The translations under genes were made by a program, and so were the position numbers. The notes beneath the pieces were generated by a model. That model was not told where the DNA came from and did not search any database. It saw only the letters and a list, made by a program, of their open reading frames with translations. Positions 15,187-22,305 of a stretch of 24,688 nucleotides of DNA are shown here, one piece after another; position 1 is the first letter of the stretch, and the number at the start of each line of letters is the position of its first letter. Where the stretch lies: positions 1-24,688 of the forward strand of contig JAZSPC010000003.1 in assembly GCA_045537285.1 (NCBI GenBank), read 5' to 3'. This stretch comes from HGM13634 sp045537285 (GTDB lineage: Bacteria; Bacillota; Clostridia; TANB77; CAG-508).

Positions 15187-16767
15187 TTATTCTAGTCCTA
15201 AATATTCATCATATGAAACTTCTCTATCAACTAATCCAGTGCCTTTTATATCAAAAATTCTATTTGCAACAGTTTGTGTTAATTGATGGTCATGTGATGT
15301 AAATATCATATTTCCTTTAAATTTACTCATCCCTTCATTTAATGCTGTTATACTTTCCATGTCTAAATGGTTTGTTGGTTCATCTAAGATTATAAAGTTT
15401 GCACCTGATAACATCATTTTAGAAAGAACACATCTTACCTTTTCTCCACCTGATAGTACAGAAACATTTTTTAATGCTTCTTCACCAGAAAATAACATTC
15501 TTCCTAAAAAACCTCTTACATAAGTTTCATCTGGATCTTTTGAATAACCTCTTAACCATTCAACAAGTGGCATATCTTCTTTAAATAAATAGTTATTATC
15601 TTTTGGGAAATATGTTGTACTAATAGTTGTTCCCCATTTTATTTCCCCAGAATCCGCTTCTAATTCTCCTGCTAATATTTGGAATAAAACAGTTTTTGCA
15701 ATTTCATTATCTGCTAAAACTGCAATTTTATCATTTTCTTTTACAGTAAAACTAATGTTATCTAAAATCTTAACTCCTTCAATAGTTTTGCTTAAATTTT
15801 TAACTGTTAAAATATCTCTTCCAGCTTCTCTTTCTGGTTTAAAATCTATATATGGATATTTTCTGTTAGATGGTTTAATTTCTTCTAATTCAATTTTTTC
15901 TAATGATTTCTTTCTTGATGTTGCTTGTTTAGATTTTGAAGCATTTGCAGCAAATCTTGCAATAAATTCTTGTAATTCTTTAATTTTTTCTTCTTTTTTC
16001 TTATTTTGTTCTTTTGCTTGTTTTAAAGCTAATTGGCTTGACTCATACCAGAAATCATAATTTCCCGGATATACCTTTATTTTTCCAAAATCAACATCTG
16101 CAATATGAGTGCATACTTTATTTAAAAAATATCTATCATGTGATACAACAATAACTGTGTTTTCAAAATTAATTAAAAATTCTTGTAACCAATTTATACT
16201 TTTTAAATCTAAGTCATTTGTAGGCTCGTCCAATAAAAGAATATCTGGATTCCCAAATAATGCTTGTGCTAAAAGAACTTTAACTTTTTCTTTTGCCTCT
16301 ATTTCTTTCATTAATTTATAATGATTTTGGGTATCTATTCCTAATTCATTTAGAAGCATTGATGCATCAGATTCTGCATTCCATCCATCAAGTTCTGCAA
16401 ATCTTTCTTCTAACTTAGCAGCCTTCATTCCATCTTCTTCTGAAAAATCAGGTTTTGCATATATGGCATCTTTTTCTTTCATTATTTTATATAATTCTTC
16501 GTTTCCCATTATAACTGTATCTATTACAGAATATTCTTCAAAAGCAAAGTGATCTTGTTTTAAAACAGATAATCTTTCTAATTTTTCTTTTGTAACCTCA
16601 CCTTTACTTGGTTCTAGTTCTCCTGATAAAACCTTTAAAAAAGTAGATTTTCCAGCTCCGTTTGCTCCTATTATTCCATAACAGTTACCTTTTCCAAAAC
16701 GTATATTTACATCTTCAAATAATACTCTTTTTCCAAATCTAACTGTAACTCCATTTGCAGATAGCAT
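15187..16767 (-). CDS. ABC-F ATPase, YkpA/YbiT type
   Basis: A 526-residue soluble protein with two ABC domains and no membrane segments, typical of ABC-F translation factors that act on the ribosome. Domain 1: Walker A GANGAGKS 34-41, Walker B ILLLDEP 176-182; its signature motif is degenerate (IEAKEKVKVLLAQ). The interdomain linker (about 240-300) is lysine-rich and helical, the usual tRNA-interacting arm. Domain 2: Walker A is reduced to ADNEIAKT (352-359), which keeps K and T but loses both glycines, while LSGGE (438-442) and IILDEP (459-464) are intact. Similar complementary degeneration is, from memory, usual in the YkpA/YbiT subgroup, so I do not read it as decay. The length and absence of extra domains favour a housekeeping ABC-F over an antibiotic-resistance type. 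TAGGAGG precedes the ATG. The promoter carries a perfect 18-bp palindrome at the start site. Confidence 0.92.
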   Translation of the reverse strand: MLSANGVTVRFGKRVLFEDVNIRFGKGNCYGIIGANGAGKSTFLKVLSGELEPSKGEVTKEKLERLSVLKQDHFAFEEYSVIDTVIMGNEELYKIMKEKDAIYAKPDFSEEDGMKAAKLEERFAELDGWNAESDASMLLNELGIDTQNHYKLMKEIEAKEKVKVLLAQALFGNPDILLLDEPTNDLDLKSINWLQEFLINFENTVIVVSHDRYFLNKVCTHIADVDFGKIKVYPGNYDFWYESSQLALKQAKEQNKKKEEKIKELQEFIARFAANASKSKQATSRKKSLEKIELEEIKPSNRKYPYIDFKPEREAGRDILTVKNLSKTIEGVKILDNISFTVKENDKIAVLADNEIAKTVLFQILAGELEADSGEIKWGTTISTTYFPKDNNYLFKEDMPLVEWLRGYSKDPDETYVRGFLGRMLFSGEEALKNVSVLSGGEKVRCVLSKMMLSGANFIILDEPTNHLDMESITALNEGMSKFKGNMIFTSHDHQLTQTVANRIFDIKGTGLVDREVSYDEYLGLE

Positions 16768-16785
16768 TTTTATTCCTCCTAAATA

Positions 16786-16829
16786 AATTCATACTTATGA
16801 ATTATACCTTAAATTCTTGGTTTTGGCAA
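16786..16829 (-). promoter_or_regulatory. ABC-F promoter with a perfect palindrome at the start site
   Basis: On the minus strand, TTGCCA (16824-16829), a 17-bp spacer and TATAAT (16801-16806). The palindrome AATTCATACTTATGAATT (16786-16803; 8-bp arms, 2-bp centre) overlaps the end of the -10 and the expected transcript start. It could be a repressor operator or a 5' leader hairpin. Confidence 0.7.
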
Positions 16830-16882
16830 CAACTTTCAGGGAAATAAAGGTTTTCTGCAACTATTGTTTTTATTTTAAATAT

Positions 16883-16905
16883 AAAAAAAGATGGTAAAAC
16901 CACCT
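16883..16905 (-). terminator. Terminator of the DUF378 gene
   Basis: On the minus strand, AGGTGG-TTTTA-CCATCT (one G-T wobble) is followed by seven T residues, 12 bp past the stop codon. Confidence 0.8.
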
Positions 16906-16916
16906 TTTTATTTTTT

Positions 16917-17108
16917 CTATTTGTCGTCCATTAAAAGTTTTATTCCCCATAAACCTGATATACCAACTAATGTATATACTGTTCTAGCTAAGAATGTCAT
17001 GTTTCCAAATATTAATTCTACTAAATTAAAATTAAATAATCCTATTAATCCCCAGTTTATTGCACCAATTATAATAAGTATTAAAGCAATTGTATCTACT
17101 ATTTTCAT
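16917..17108 (-). CDS. DUF378 family small membrane protein
   Basis: A 63-residue protein with two hydrophobic segments (about 5-26 and 39-57) and the family pattern IGAINWGLIGLFNFNLVE, ending in a GLWGIKLL segment and a short charged tail. DUF378 proteins are small inner-membrane proteins of unknown function. AAAGGGGGGAG is well placed before the ATG. It is monocistronic with a clear terminator. No good -35/-10 pair could be fixed upstream, but an AT-rich element repeated at two other minus-strand promoters lies about 80 bp upstream (17187-17206). Confidence 0.85.
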   Translation of the reverse strand: MKIVDTIALILIIIGAINWGLIGLFNFNLVELIFGNMTFLARTVYTLVGISGLWGIKLLMDDK

Positions 17109-17192
17109 TTTTACTCCCCCCTTTATTTTCCTTTTTTATTATTTTTTCTTTTTTATGTATTTTTATTCATTTTCATTGAAATTATTCGTTTT

Positions 17193-17221
17193 TTGTGATA
17201 TTTTTTAATTAAATTTATATT
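17193..17221 (+). promoter_or_regulatory. Probable promoter of the CapA-like gene
   Basis: TTGTGA (17193-17198), 17-bp spacer, TATATT (17216-17221). Both hexamers are imperfect. The leader to ATG 17244 would be about 16 nt, with only a weak ribosome binding site (GCGGGA). Confidence 0.45.
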
Positions 17222-17243
17222 AATATTTTAGCGGGATTATTTA

Positions 17244-18467
17244 ATGAAAGGAAAAAGAAGCAAAAAGAGAAAATTAAATTACAAAAAATTATTTACATGT
17301 ATTTTTTTATTAGCACTAGCTATATTTTTTATATCTAAATTAACAACCACTCTTTTAGAATCAAATAATAATAAAAATGAAATTAACAATGGAGTAGAAA
17401 CTCCTGTTGAACCAGACCCAATTACTATACATATGGCTGCAACTGGTGATATTATGTGTCATTTAACAAATGTTAAAAATGCATATAGCTCAACAACAAA
17501 AGATTATGATTTCACAAACGTATTCAAAAATATCGCTAAATACACAGAAAACGCAGATATCACTGTTGGAAACTTAGAGACAACATTTGCTGGTAAATCA
17601 AGAGGATATACTGGATATCCAACATTTAATACACCAGAAGTTTTAGGTAAGAATTTAAAAGATATTGGTTTTGATGTTATCTGTACTGCAAATAATCATA
17701 GTATGGATAAAGGGTATTCTGGATTAGAAAGTACTTTAAACTTTTTAGATGAATATGAATTAGGACATTACGGTACTGCTAGAAGCGCAGAAGAACAAGA
17801 TACTATTTTAGTTAAGGATGTAAATGGAATAAAAATTGCATTTTTAGCTTATACTTATGGTACAAATGGTATTACGGTTCCAAAAGATAAATCTTATTGT
17901 GTTAATTTAATTGATAAGGATTTAATAAAAGAACATATTGAGCTTGCAAAAAAACAAGATGTTGATGTTATTTGCGTAAATATGCACTGGGGTGCTGAAT
18001 ATAAATTAACTCCAAATTCTACTCAAAAAGATTTAGCAGATTTCTTATTTAAAAATGGTGTTGATATTATTTTAGGAAGCCACCCTCATGTATTAGAACC
18101 AATGGAAAAAAGAACTGTTACATTAGAAGATGGAACTACAAAAGATGGTTTTGTTATATATTCACTTGGTAACTTTGTTTCTGGCCAAATATATGCCAAT
18201 ACTAAAAGTACAGTTATTTTAGATATTGAAATTACAAAAAATAGTGATGGAACAATATCAATAGGAAGTATAAATTATACTCCTGTATATTTATATGATG
18301 CAGGCTCATCTTCAAAATCAAGAGCTAGATATACTTTAATAGATGTAGAGCAAGCAATAGCTGATTATGAAAATAACGAAAAAAATGCTGTAAGTAAAAG
18401 CCTATATAATACTTTAAAAACAGAATTAAAGAGTATTATTAAAAATGTTGGAGACGAAATAATTTAG
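17244..18467 (+). CDS. CapA family (PGA_cap) membrane-anchored metallophosphatase-like protein
   Basis: A 407-residue protein. A basic N-terminus and one membrane span at about 16-36 act as a signal anchor, and a short linker leads to an extracellular calcineurin-like CapA domain. The metal-site motifs are visible: ATGDIM (66-71), GNLET (109-113), ANNHSMDKG (149-157), MHWGAEY, GSHPHVLEP and SLGNF. CapA/PgsA homologues take part in poly-gamma-glutamate synthesis and export, but many stand-alone clostridial members have no capBC neighbours, as here, so the substrate is unknown. It has a weak ribosome binding site (GCGGGA) and a strong terminator. It is divergent from DUF378; no functional link is evident. 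Confidence 0.9.
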   Translation: MKGKRSKKRKLNYKKLFTCIFLLALAIFFISKLTTTLLESNNNKNEINNGVETPVEPDPITIHMAATGDIMCHLTNVKNAYSSTTKDYDFTNVFKNIAKYTENADITVGNLETTFAGKSRGYTGYPTFNTPEVLGKNLKDIGFDVICTANNHSMDKGYSGLESTLNFLDEYELGHYGTARSAEEQDTILVKDVNGIKIAFLAYTYGTNGITVPKDKSYCVNLIDKDLIKEHIELAKKQDVDVICVNMHWGAEYKLTPNSTQKDLADFLFKNGVDIILGSHPHVLEPMEKRTVTLEDGTTKDGFVIYSLGNFVSGQIYANTKSTVILDIEITKNSDGTISIGSINYTPVYLYDAGSSSKSRARYTLIDVEQAIADYENNEKNAVSKSLYNTLKTELKSIIKNVGDEII

Positions 18468-18480
18468 TTTTTAATACACA

Positions 18481-18515
18481 AAAAAATCTTATAACCTTTT
18501 GTTATAAGATTTTTT
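18481..18515 (+). terminator. Terminator of the CapA-like gene
   Basis: A 15-bp perfect stem AAAAAATCTTATAAC / GTTATAAGATTTTTT with loop CTTTT ends in a T run. The A tract on the far side also lets it act on the minus strand. Confidence 0.9.
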
Positions 18516-18545
18516 TATTTAAAATATTTTTATTTACGACAAATT

Positions 18546-18607
18546 TTGACAAACCACATTGTTTCTCTATGTTACAATATAGTTAATTTTTACATCAAGT
18601 GAATGTA
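18546..18607 (+). promoter_or_regulatory. Plus-strand promoter with operator, firing into the XRE gene
   Basis: TTGACA (18546-18551) is followed after 16 bp by TATGTT (18568-18573); the overlapping TGTTACAAT (18570-18578) is an extended -10. The expected start is near 18580-18585. The operator-like TACATCAAGTGAATGTA (18591-18607), with 6-bp arms TTACAT/ATGTAA, lies just downstream. No plus-strand gene begins here: the transcript would be antisense to the XRE gene and could continue to the AbrB-like gene at 18993. Confidence 0.5.
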
Positions 18608-18608
18608 A

Positions 18609-18869
18609 CTAAAAATTAAAAATATCGTCAGCACCCTCAAATAATTGCTCATATGATATTTTTAGTACTTTACAAAAAGCATATAACTCATAATCTTTAA
18701 CCGTACGTTTATTATGCTCTATTTTATAAATATCATTATTAAACATATTGATGCCCATTAATTCTAGCTGTCTACAAATATCAGGTTGAGACATTTTTCT
18801 TTCTTCCCTATATTTTCTAAGATTTTTAGAAATAATGTTTAAATTATTGTTTAATTTTCTAGCTCCCAT
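18609..18869 (-). CDS. XRE-family helix-turn-helix regulator, 86 residues
   Basis: A small DNA-binding protein with an HTH_3 fold: LRKYREERKMSQPDICRQLE, then MGINMFNNDIYKIEHNKRTV as the recognition helix region and a final helix ending in YEQLFEG. The insertion around the turn (LELMGINMFNND) is longer than in standard XRE repressors but is seen in clostridial relatives. The start at 18869 has AAGGGAG 7 nt upstream; an ATG at 18887 lies before that site. Matching 17-bp inverted repeats lie just past its stop (18591-18607) and upstream of its start (18918-18934), suggesting that it autoregulates. A convergent promoter points into it from its 3' side. The stop falls in an AT-only hairpin. Confidence 0.82.
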   Translation of the reverse strand: MGARKLNNNLNIISKNLRKYREERKMSQPDICRQLELMGINMFNNDIYKIEHNKRTVKDYELYAFCKVLKISYEQLFEGADDIFNF

Positions 18870-18917
18870 AATTTGACTCCCTTGCATTTAATGATATAAT
18901 AAAAATTTGTCTGGCAT

Positions 18918-18934
18918 TGCATCCAGTTGATGTA
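18918..18934 (-). promoter_or_regulatory. Second operator copy upstream of the XRE gene
   Basis: Read on the minus strand, TACATCAACTGGATGCA matches the 18591-18607 copy at 14 of 17 positions, in opposite orientation. It lies about 50 bp upstream of the XRE start, near where a -35 would fall for the TATTAT/TTATAT sequence at about 18896-18905. Confidence 0.55.
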
Positions 18935-18992
18935 GTTTATTGTTTTCAATTTTTATGTTTATTATTCTTAAATATTAAAGGAGGAATTTATT

Positions 18993-19229
18993 TTGGATAA
19001 GCCAAATTTTATTAGAAAAATAGATGAACTAGGTAGAGTTGTTATCCCTATTGAAATAAGAAAAATTTTAGATATAAAAGAAAAAGATTCATTAGGTATT
19101 TATTTGAATCAAAATGGAATATTTATAAAAAAAGCAGATCCTTCTTGTGTTTTTTGCAACTCTAATACCAATCTTAAATCTTTTTATGGCAAAGATATTT
19201 GTGTAAATTGTATTAAAAATTTAAAATAA
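18993..19229 (+). CDS. AbrB-family transition-state regulator with CxxC/CxxC tail
   Basis: A 78-residue protein starting at TTG, with AAAGGAGG 8 nt upstream. Residues 5-48 are a typical AbrB/SpoVT swapped-hairpin DNA-binding domain (IRKIDELGRVVIPIEIRKIL). The C-terminal part has CVFC (52-55) and CVNC (70-73), a probable zinc ribbon of the kind found in clostridial AbrB proteins. Such proteins are global regulators of growth-phase transition and sporulation genes. Its own promoter is unclear: only weak hexamers occur in 18930-18985. Transcripts from the promoter at 18546 could therefore contribute. HU lies downstream after 161 bp. Confidence 0.88.
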   Translation: MDKPNFIRKIDELGRVVIPIEIRKILDIKEKDSLGIYLNQNGIFIKKADPSCVFCNSNTNLKSFYGKDICVNCIKNLK

Positions 19230-19315
19230 TTTATTAGTATTTGAAGTCAATTAACTAAAATATGCTAATAAAGAGCAAAATTTGGATATTTTTTGTACTT
19301 TTTTTGCAATTTTTG

Positions 19316-19345
19316 TTGACTTTTTCTTAAATTATTGATAAGAAT
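19316..19345 (+). promoter_or_regulatory. Possible promoter of the HU gene
   Basis: TTGACT (19316-19321) has a weak -10 (TAAGAAT region at 19339-19345) at about 17 bp spacing. The leader would be about 40 nt with an AAAGGGGGG ribosome binding site. Confidence 0.4.
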
Positions 19346-19390
19346 AAGTTAACAACAAATGACGGTTTAAGACGAAAGGGGGGAATTGGA

Positions 19391-19666
19391 ATGAATAAAG
19401 GTGATTTAGTAAATGCAATATCTGCAAAAACAGGTTGCACAAAAAAAGCTAGTGAAGAATCTTTAAACGCTATATTAGAAGTAATTAAAGAAGCATTAGT
19501 TAAAGGTGACAAAGTTCAATTAGTTGGTTTTGGTTCTTTTGAAACAAAAACAAGAGCTGCTAGAAAAGGAAAAAATCCTCAAACAGGAGCTGAAATGAAA
19601 ATACCTGCTTGCAAAGCTCCATCTTTCAAAGCTGGAAAAGCACTTAAAGATGTTGTTAACAAATAG
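19391..19666 (+). CDS. hup: HU family DNA-binding protein
   Basis: A 91-residue protein of canonical HU length and pattern: MNKGDLVNAISAKTGCTKKA, then VQLVGFGSFETKTRAARKGK and NPQTGAEMKIPACKAPSFKA, ending FKAGKALKDVVNK. It bends and compacts DNA as a dimer; the proline of the beta arm (IPACKAP) is present. It is a single gene with a strong Shine-Dalgarno sequence and terminator. Confidence 0.97.
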   Translation: MNKGDLVNAISAKTGCTKKASEESLNAILEVIKEALVKGDKVQLVGFGSFETKTRAARKGKNPQTGAEMKIPACKAPSFKAGKALKDVVNK

Positions 19667-19686
19667 TTATTTAACAAATTATATAT

Positions 19687-19718
19687 AAAAAACACTATTC
19701 AAAAGAATAGTGTTTTTT
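19687..19718. terminator. Terminator between HU and tRNA-Lys
   Basis: A 14-bp stem AAAAAACACTATTC / GAATAGTGTTTTTT with loop AAAA, usable in both directions. It ends HU on the plus strand and the tRNA transcript on the minus strand. Confidence 0.9.
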
Positions 19719-19721
19719 GTT

Positions 19722-19797
19722 TGGTGGGTCATCGGGGGGTCGAACCCCGGACCTTCGGATTAAGAGTCCGCTGCTCTACCAACTGAGCTAATAACCC
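19722..19797 (-). tRNA. tRNA-Lys (anticodon CTT)
   Basis: The cloverleaf on the minus strand has acceptor GGGTTAT/ATGACCC, D arm GCTC...GAGC, anticodon stem GCGGA/TCCGA with loop CTCTTAA (anticodon CTT), and T arm CGGGG/CCCCG with loop TTCGACC. The discriminator is A and CCA is encoded (19722-19724). The 27-43 pair is G-A, a mild mismatch at the top of the anticodon stem. Confidence 0.93.
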
Positions 19798-19824
19798 ATT
19801 AAAATTTATTTTTAAACTTTTTAT

Positions 19825-19853
19825 ATTATACTCTCTATATTTGGTTTTGTCAA
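19825..19853 (-). promoter_or_regulatory. Promoter of tRNA-Lys
   Basis: Consensus TTGACA (19848-19853), 17-bp spacer and consensus TATAAT (19825-19830) on the minus strand: a perfect sigma-A promoter. Confidence 0.9.
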
Positions 19854-19876
19854 TAAATTTATATGGTAAAAGAAAC

Positions 19877-19902
19877 AAAAAAGAAGCAAAAGCTTCTTTT
19901 TT
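19877..19902 (-). terminator. Terminator of the VanW/G5 gene
   Basis: An 11-bp stem AAAAAAGAAGC / GCTTCTTTTTT with a 4-nt loop. It overlaps the stop codon and has T-rich sequence beyond it on the minus strand. Confidence 0.85.
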
Positions 19903-21820
19903 ATATTGTTGTATTTGTATCTGGATTTACTGTGTTCTGAGTCGTTGGTGGTGTTACTACTGGTGCATTTACTTTTTTAGTTCCTACTTCAATAATTTTT
20001 GCCATTGGTTTATAAGTGTCTTTTGATAATACTGTTTTTGAAATTGTTTTTCCATTTAATTTTAATATTTTATATGCAATACTTTTTTTACCGTCAAATC
20101 CACTTTGTATTACTTTTTGTTTTCCTTCTTCTAATTTGCTATTATTTTCATATACTACGCTACGAGGAGTTGTACTTAACACTGTACTTGTTAATACCAC
20201 TTCATATTCAGTTTCTTCTTTTATTCCCATAACAGAAACACTTACTACACCATTTTTTGCACTTGCAACTATTTTTACAGGATATTTTCTTGTATTTTTA
20301 AATTTAAAATCTTTTCCTCCATAAGAAACTGTTGCATCTCTTCCTGCTGGAACATAATTTACTATATATGAATGATTATATCTTTGAACAATCTCTAAAT
20401 TTGCATAAAGCACACTATTATATAATGTTGTAGATACTTGGCAAACTCCTCCACCATAAGAATCAACAACTTTTCCTCCAACATATGCTGTACCTATTTT
20501 ATATCCATTTGCTTTATTAGGGTTTCCTATTGTTTCATTGTATGAAAATGTTTCCCCAGGCATTAAAATTGTTCCATTAATAGATTTTGCAGCCAAAGCT
20601 ACATTGTGAGCTCGATTTACTAACCCGGCATCATATATAGTTGTATATTTTGCTAACGTTTGTTTAAATAATTTATCTCCCAAATCTTCTATTCCAATTT
20701 CAGGTTTTGTTATTTTTAATGGTATAATATATGTTTCTTTTTCTTCTGATATAATGTCTCTCGCTTCTTCCATTGTTATAGCAAAATCTATTCCATTTTC
20801 TTCTTTATATAGTTCAAATGGTTCTTCTATAATATATGCATTTTTTGATTCTTTATATATTTCGCTGTAAATTTTTTGAATATCTATATCCTGTGGTTGC
20901 TCATATTTTGTTGGAATGCTTACTATATGTTTCTCTTCTGTATTTTTATCAAATTGTTCTTTTATATTTAATATTATAGCTTTTCTTAATTCTTCTTTAA
21001 TAATTTTTTGCCCTGCTTTTCCATTTGTTATAATTAGTTCATCCTTCTTTATTACATAAGAATATTCTTTTATCGCTTCTGGAATTTCCGCTTGTAAATT
21101 TTGTATTGTTTCTTCAAATTTTTCTTCATTTATTTCTATTGTTAATTCAAATTTAGTTTTAAAAATATTTGCTTTTAAAATACTATAATTATCTATAATA
21201 ATATTATTTGTTTTTCCTAAATTAAGAGAATTATTTATAGCCTCTTTTGCAGATAACTTCAATCCAATTTCTTCTAATTTAACAATAGTATTATATTCTC
21301 CATAACTTAATTCTATATCTTCTATGCTTTCTATTTTTTCATTTATAATATTTATTGCTTCATCTTTTGTTAAATTAGATAAATCTACGTTTTCTACATA
21401 AACACCTTTTATTATTTTTGAATTATTTATATTTAATATGGCAAATATTGTAGATATAAATAGTAAAAAAATGATAGATAAGGCCACAATTATAATTTTT
21501 GTTGTTGAAAATTTACTTTCTTTTTGATGTTTATTTTTTATTTTCTTCTCTTTATGTTTTGGAGAGACAGCTTCTTTATCTTCCTCACTTTTTTTAGTAT
21601 CCTCATCAGTTTTTACCGCATCTCCAATTTTTTCTTTTTTAGCTTGTTTTTTACTTTCTTTCTTTTTTTCAACATCTTTTTTTTCTGTATTTTTATTTTC
21701 TTCTTTTTTATTACCTTCTACTGTTTGTGTATTTTGAGTTTCGCCTTTATTAACATTAATTTCTGTTTCTATATTTTCAGTAGCATTTTCATTTAATACT
21801 TTTTCTTCGTCCTTTTTCAT
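19901..21820 (-). CDS. VanW family surface protein with PG-binding-4 and G5 domains
   Basis: A 639-residue protein. The first ~105 residues are a cytoplasmic, disordered Lys/Glu-rich tract, followed by one membrane span at about 108-130 and an extracellular part. That part has two YoaR-like/PG_binding_4 repeats (about 135-390), a VanW domain at about 400-530 (NRAHNVALAAKSINGTILMP, GGGVCQVSTTLYN, then RNHS-like YNHSYIVNYVPAGRDATV) and a G5 domain at about 540-610, ending in a Thr/Pro/Asn-rich tail. VanW proteins are linked to cell-wall metabolism in Firmicutes, but their biochemical role is not established; this is not evidence for vancomycin resistance, as no other van genes are nearby. The long charged N-terminal tail is unusual and may contact cytoplasmic partners. 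GGGAG precedes the ATG. Confidence 0.92.
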   Translation of the reverse strand: MKKDEEKVLNENATENIETEINVNKGETQNTQTVEGNKKEENKNTEKKDVEKKKESKKQAKKEKIGDAVKTDEDTKKSEEDKEAVSPKHKEKKIKNKHQKESKFSTTKIIIVALSIIFLLFISTIFAILNINNSKIIKGVYVENVDLSNLTKDEAINIINEKIESIEDIELSYGEYNTIVKLEEIGLKLSAKEAINNSLNLGKTNNIIIDNYSILKANIFKTKFELTIEINEEKFEETIQNLQAEIPEAIKEYSYVIKKDELIITNGKAGQKIIKEELRKAIILNIKEQFDKNTEEKHIVSIPTKYEQPQDIDIQKIYSEIYKESKNAYIIEEPFELYKEENGIDFAITMEEARDIISEEKETYIIPLKITKPEIGIEDLGDKLFKQTLAKYTTIYDAGLVNRAHNVALAAKSINGTILMPGETFSYNETIGNPNKANGYKIGTAYVGGKVVDSYGGGVCQVSTTLYNSVLYANLEIVQRYNHSYIVNYVPAGRDATVSYGGKDFKFKNTRKYPVKIVASAKNGVVSVSVMGIKEETEYEVVLTSTVLSTTPRSVVYENNSKLEEGKQKVIQSGFDGKKSIAYKILKLNGKTISKTVLSKDTYKPMAKIIEVGTKKVNAPVVTPPTTQNTVNPDTNTTI

Positions 21821-21852
21821 AATATCTCCCTATTATTTAATCTTACTACAAA

Positions 21853-21881
21853 ATATTATCATAAAGTACAAAACTTTACAA
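21853..21881 (-). promoter_or_regulatory. Probable promoter of the VanW/G5 gene
   Basis: TTGTAA (21876-21881), 17-bp spacer and TAATAT (21853-21858) on the minus strand. Each hexamer is two bases from consensus. Confidence 0.4.
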
Positions 21882-21936
21882 TATAATTTTAATATTAATT
21901 ATTAAATAATATGTATGTTTTTTAGCATTATAACAA

Positions 21937-22134
21937 TCATTCTTCAAAAAATACTTCTGCTACACTTTTACGCAGTGCAAAGGAAATATTTTCCATTACC
22001 CATTTTGAAGGATTTGATCTACTTCCATTTTCTAAATGGGACAAATACCCTACAGATATACAACTTTTTTTTGCTAAATCAATTAACCTCATTTCTCTTT
22101 CTTTCCTAATTTTTTTAATATTATTTTTATACAT
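21937..22134 (-). CDS. Small XRE-family regulator, 65 residues
   Basis: This is little more than one HTH_3 domain: IKKIRKEREMRLIDLAKKSC, then ISVGYLSHLENGSRSNPSKW and a last helix ending EVFFEE. AAGGTGA is well placed before the ATG, and the stop is TGA. Its helix-turn-helix is similar in pattern to the N-terminus of the divergent S24 regulator (I-x-G-x-L-x-H-x-E-x-G-x-R-NPS), so the pair may recognise related operators in the 171-bp gap between them, in the manner of a phage Cro/CI switch. No phage structural genes are nearby. Target genes are unknown. Confidence 0.8.
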   Translation of the reverse strand: MYKNNIKKIRKEREMRLIDLAKKSCISVGYLSHLENGSRSNPSKWVMENISFALRKSVAEVFFEE

Positions 22135-22157
22135 GTTATCACCTTATACCTTTCTTT

Positions 22158-22193
22158 GTCAAAATGTTATCATAATACAATTTGACAAGTCAA
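22158..22193. promoter_or_regulatory. Operator-like half-sites between divergent XRE genes
   Basis: TTGACAAGTCAA (22182-22193; TTGAC/GTCAA arms, 2-bp centre) and a further GTCAA half-site at 22158-22162 lie upstream of the 65-residue regulator. The palindrome includes a TTGAC that may also serve as the -35 of that gene. Confidence 0.45.
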
Positions 22194-22243
22194 GCGTTTT
22201 GTGATATTTTTATAAAAAATCTGTATTTTTTTAAGTTTACTGG

Positions 22244-22272
22244 TAGACAAATTGAAATATTTTATGTATAAT
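22244..22272 (+). promoter_or_regulatory. Promoter of the S24-type regulator
   Basis: TAGACA (22244-22249), 17-bp spacer ending in TATG, and perfect TATAAT (22267-22272). GAGGT lies 8 nt before ATG 22306. Confidence 0.7.
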
Positions 22273-22305
22273 AATGTAAAATTATAGAAAAAGAGGTAAT
22301 TAATT

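Noticed and set aside
15187..16767. Degenerate Walker A in the second ABC domain as evidence of a decaying gene
   Set aside because: Complementary loss of motifs in the two halves is, from memory, typical of the YkpA/YbiT subgroup, and the frame is intact with strong signals.
16891..17208. 105-residue plus-strand frame opposite DUF378
   Set aside because: The minus-strand DUF378 protein has the ribosome binding site, terminator and family pattern; the plus frame is its shadow.
19901..21820. VanW-type gene as vancomycin resistance
   Set aside because: The protein has the PG-binding-4/VanW/G5 architecture common in Firmicutes and no vanHAX or vanRS genes are nearby.
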